Both the position numbers and the translations under genes were made by a program. The notes under the pieces were generated by a model, which was not told the DNA's origin, made no database searches, and worked only from the letters and a program-made list of their open reading frames with translations. 64,000 nt of DNA, from NCBI GenBank assembly GCA_026709535.1, contig JAPOST010000169.1:1-64000 (forward strand). Reading direction: 5' to 3'. This DNA comes from Rhodospirillaceae bacterium (GTDB lineage: Bacteria; Pseudomonadota; Alphaproteobacteria; Bin65). This document shows positions 61,467 through 64,000 of this stretch, one piece after another; the stretch's first letter is position 1; every line of letters starts with the position of its first letter.

Positions 61467-63548
61467 CTATCCGGAAAGGATCATCCGCACACCCTCCTCC
61501 CGTTCGAACAGATAGAGAAGCCTCCGAAGGGCCTCGCCACGGTCGCTCAACAGGTCCGGGTCGCGATCCAGCGCGACGCGGGCATCAGATCGGGCGATCT
61601 CCAACAGGTCGCTATGTTCCGGAAACCGTGCAAGCTTGAAAGCGGGCATTCCGCTTTGCTGGGTGCCGAGCACTTCTCCGTATTCGCGCAGGCGCAGGTC
61701 TTCATCGGCAATTTCGAAACCGTCGCTGGTCTTGCGCAGAACGTCGATCCGGGCGCGGGCCATCTCGCCAAGGGGTGCGTCGTAAAGCAGGAAGCAGAAC
61801 GACTTCCGCGTGCCGCGCCCGATCCGACCCCGAAGCTGGTGCAATTGAGCGAGACCGAAACGCTCGGCATGTTCGACAATCATGATGCTGGCATTCGGGA
61901 CATCAACACCTACCTCGACGATCGTCGTAGCGACAAGGATTGCAGCGTCGTTGTTGATGAACCTTTGCATGGCAGCATCCTTCTCGACCGCTTTCATCTT
62001 GCCGTGGACCAGGGCGACCTTCGACCCGAATTCCTGCTGAAGCCAGGCGTGTCGCTTGGTGGCGGCAGTCAGGTCGAGTGCGTCTGAATCGTTGATCAGC
62101 GGGCAAATCCAGAAGACCTGCGAGCCGTTGGCGATCCTGCGTTTCACGCTCGCGACGACAGAGTATAACCGGTCCATAGGCATTGCCCTTGTATCGACCG
62201 GCTTCCGGCCGACCGGTTTGTCGATCAACTTCGAGGTTTCGATGTCGCCATAGGCGGCCAACATCATCGTGCGAGGAATGGGCGTGGCTGTCATTGTCAG
62301 CGTATCGACGCCATCTCCCTTGCTTGCCAGTGCTAACCGCTGCTGAACGCCGAAGCGGTGTTGTTCATCAATGATGACAAGCGCCAGGTCCCGGAACACG
62401 ACGTCTTCTGAAAACAGGGCGTGAGTGCCTACGATGATCGAGACGTCGCCGCCTTCAATTGCCGCCTTCAGCGCCTTTCGACCGCTGCCTCTTTTGCGAC
62501 TGGTCAGGAGTTCGACGCGTAGACCGGCGACTTCAGCGAATCGTCGGATGGTTTCGAAATGCTGTTGCGCCAGGAGCTCGGTCGGTGCCATCAGGGCGGC
62601 TTGGCCGCCGACTTCTGCGGCCGTTGCCATGGCCAGCAGCGCAACCACTGTCTTTCCGCTCCCGACATCACCTTGCAGCATCCGTGTCATCCGCGTAGGC
62701 GCATGCATGTCGGCGTTGATTTCTCTCAGTGCGGTGCGCTGTCCATCCGTCAAACTGAATGGCAAGGAGTCCAAAATTCGCTGCTGTAACTCTCCACTAC
62801 CAGCAAGTGACCGGCCTTTGATCCGGCGTTGGCGCTCGCGGACCAGCAGAAGCGCCAATTGTGTCGCCAGAAGCTCGTCATAGGCCAGACGGCTACGGGC
62901 AAGGGACTCCGATGTGAGATCCGAAGGCCCTTGAGGGCGATGCGCCAGTTGCAAGGCGGCGCGCCACGACGGCCAGCGGCGTTGGGACACCAGTGTTTGA
63001 TCGACCCATTCGGGCAGATCGACGGTGCGATCCAAAGAAGCATCTATCGCCTGCTTCATGGCATGCTGAGTTAGTCCTTCCGTCAACGGGTAAACCGGCT
63101 GCACCGTACGCAGGGATTCGGCTTCTTCCGGGGTGGCAACGAAATCCGGATGGGTTATCTGGCGACGACCCTGAAACTCTTCCACGCGTCCGCTCACTAC
63201 CCGCTGTTGGCCAATTGGGTACGCTGCTTCCAGCCATGCTTTCCGAGCGTTAAAGAACGCCAGCGTCATGGAGCCAGAGTCATCAGAGCAGATTACGCGA
63301 TAGGGTCGCTTCGGCGTCCCGGGAACTTCGTGCGAATCGATCATGACCGTGATCGTGGCAATCTTGCCAGAAGCGGCGTCGGCTATCTTCGGTGAATAAC
63401 GTCGATCGATCAGGCCGGTCGGCAACGTCCAGATCAGATCGACAATCCTGGGGCCGGCGACGCGCTCGACCAGTGTCTTCAAACGTGGACCGATGCCCGG
63501 TAAGGCGTTGATGTCGCTGAATAATGGGAAGAGCGATTCCGGGCGCAT
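61467..63548 (-). CDS. recG: ATP-dependent DNA helicase RecG
   Basis: MLQGDVGSGKTVVALLAM, APTELLAQQHFETIRRF, IIDEQHRFGVQQRLAL, MTATPIPRTMMLAAYGD, HGKMKAVEKDAAMQRF, QLRGRIGRG. Confidence 0.97.
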   Translation of the reverse strand: MRPESLFPLFSDINALPGIGPRLKTLVERVAGPRIVDLIWTLPTGLIDRRYSPKIADAASGKIATITVMIDSHEVPGTPKRPYRVICSDDSGSMTLAFFNARKAWLEAAYPIGQQRVVSGRVEEFQGRRQITHPDFVATPEEAESLRTVQPVYPLTEGLTQHAMKQAIDASLDRTVDLPEWVDQTLVSQRRWPSWRAALQLAHRPQGPSDLTSESLARSRLAYDELLATQLALLLVRERQRRIKGRSLAGSGELQQRILDSLPFSLTDGQRTALREINADMHAPTRMTRMLQGDVGSGKTVVALLAMATAAEVGGQAALMAPTELLAQQHFETIRRFAEVAGLRVELLTSRKRGSGRKALKAAIEGGDVSIIVGTHALFSEDVVFRDLALVIIDEQHRFGVQQRLALASKGDGVDTLTMTATPIPRTMMLAAYGDIETSKLIDKPVGRKPVDTRAMPMDRLYSVVASVKRRIANGSQVFWICPLINDSDALDLTAATKRHAWLQQEFGSKVALVHGKMKAVEKDAAMQRFINNDAAILVATTIVEVGVDVPNASIMIVEHAERFGLAQLHQLRGRIGRGTRKSFCFLLYDAPLGEMARARIDVLRKTSDGFEIADEDLRLREYGEVLGTQQSGMPAFKLARFPEHSDLLEIARSDARVALDRDPDLLSDRGEALRRLLYLFEREEGVRMILSG

Positions 63549-63834
63549 GATTTCAAGTGTCTATAGCTAAACAGCAGGATTCAAGCCTCAATCGCAATGG
63601 TTGACGCTGCCAGGATCGAGGAAGGCTACAACACCACGGTGCGATGAAGCGGAGTTTCGGATGTGGGGGCAAGCAAACCGCTGAGCGCTCCGATTTTGAC
63701 TTCATAGAACGCGTATTCCATCACACTGGCAGACTGTGATTGTGATCATGGAGCAGGATGGATGCCTGATCTAGTGCTGTCGTGCCGACTGATGCATTAC
63801 CAAGATTCAGTCGTCTTGGATTGTCGCAACCCGA

Positions 63835-64000
63835 TTAACAGTGCTGTATGAACAATGCGATTGAGCAGGACGTATTTTTCCGGTCTTCGTGATGATTATC
63901 GCCGAATAATAGATAGCGATATTGCAAGCTCCACTGGAAATTTCCAAGCCAGCGCCTGATTTCATCCTTCTGGTCCGTGTCCAGCTTCGAGGATCGGCCG
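63835..64000 (-). CDS. Possible C-terminal fragment of a CDS extending beyond the window
   Basis: Open reverse frame from the edge: ...SSKLDTDQKDEIRRWLGNFQWSLQYRYLLFGDNHHEDRKNTSCSIALFIQHC*; no family assigned. Confidence 0.3.
   Translation of the reverse strand, partial: GRSSKLDTDQKDEIRRWLGNFQWSLQYRYLLFGDNHHEDRKNTSCSIALFIQHC

Overview
The window looks like a GC-rich alphaproteobacterial chromosomal segment, inferred from gene content and codon usage. Housekeeping genes include gyrA, coaD, glnBA, sseA, cysK, dapA, recG, cfa, a lytic transglycosylase, a bactofilin and tRNA-His(GTG). Several catabolic or accessory blocks lie among them. (1) At 5.8-11.4 kb a same-strand run encodes a divergent M19 'dipeptidase', an uncharacterised ~575 aa protein, a DUF3726-like protein, an Ldh-family oxidoreductase and a SABATH-type carboxyl methyltransferase, followed by an opposite-strand FMO with an N-terminal NTF2-like extension. 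(2) A soxBDAG heterotetrameric sarcosine-oxidase-like operon has a divergent GlxA-type regulator; its delta subunit has no cysteines. (3) An aromatic meta-cleavage block joins HpaE/F/G-like proteins to a two-subunit LigAB-type dioxygenase, a class II aldolase/adducin protein, a PanE-like reductase and a stand-alone MetE C-terminal-type protein. (4) A CoA-ligase / enoyl-CoA hydratase / molybdenum-hydroxylase block ends with a gamma-carbonic anhydrase. (5) An RND efflux pair is followed by an SDR. Relics include a frameshifted HigA antitoxin next to tRNA-His and a frameshifted NYN-domain gene upstream of cysK. The best candidate for an undescribed system is the M19-like / DUF3726 / Ldh / SABATH cluster. 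All family calls come from reading motifs by eye; no database search was run.
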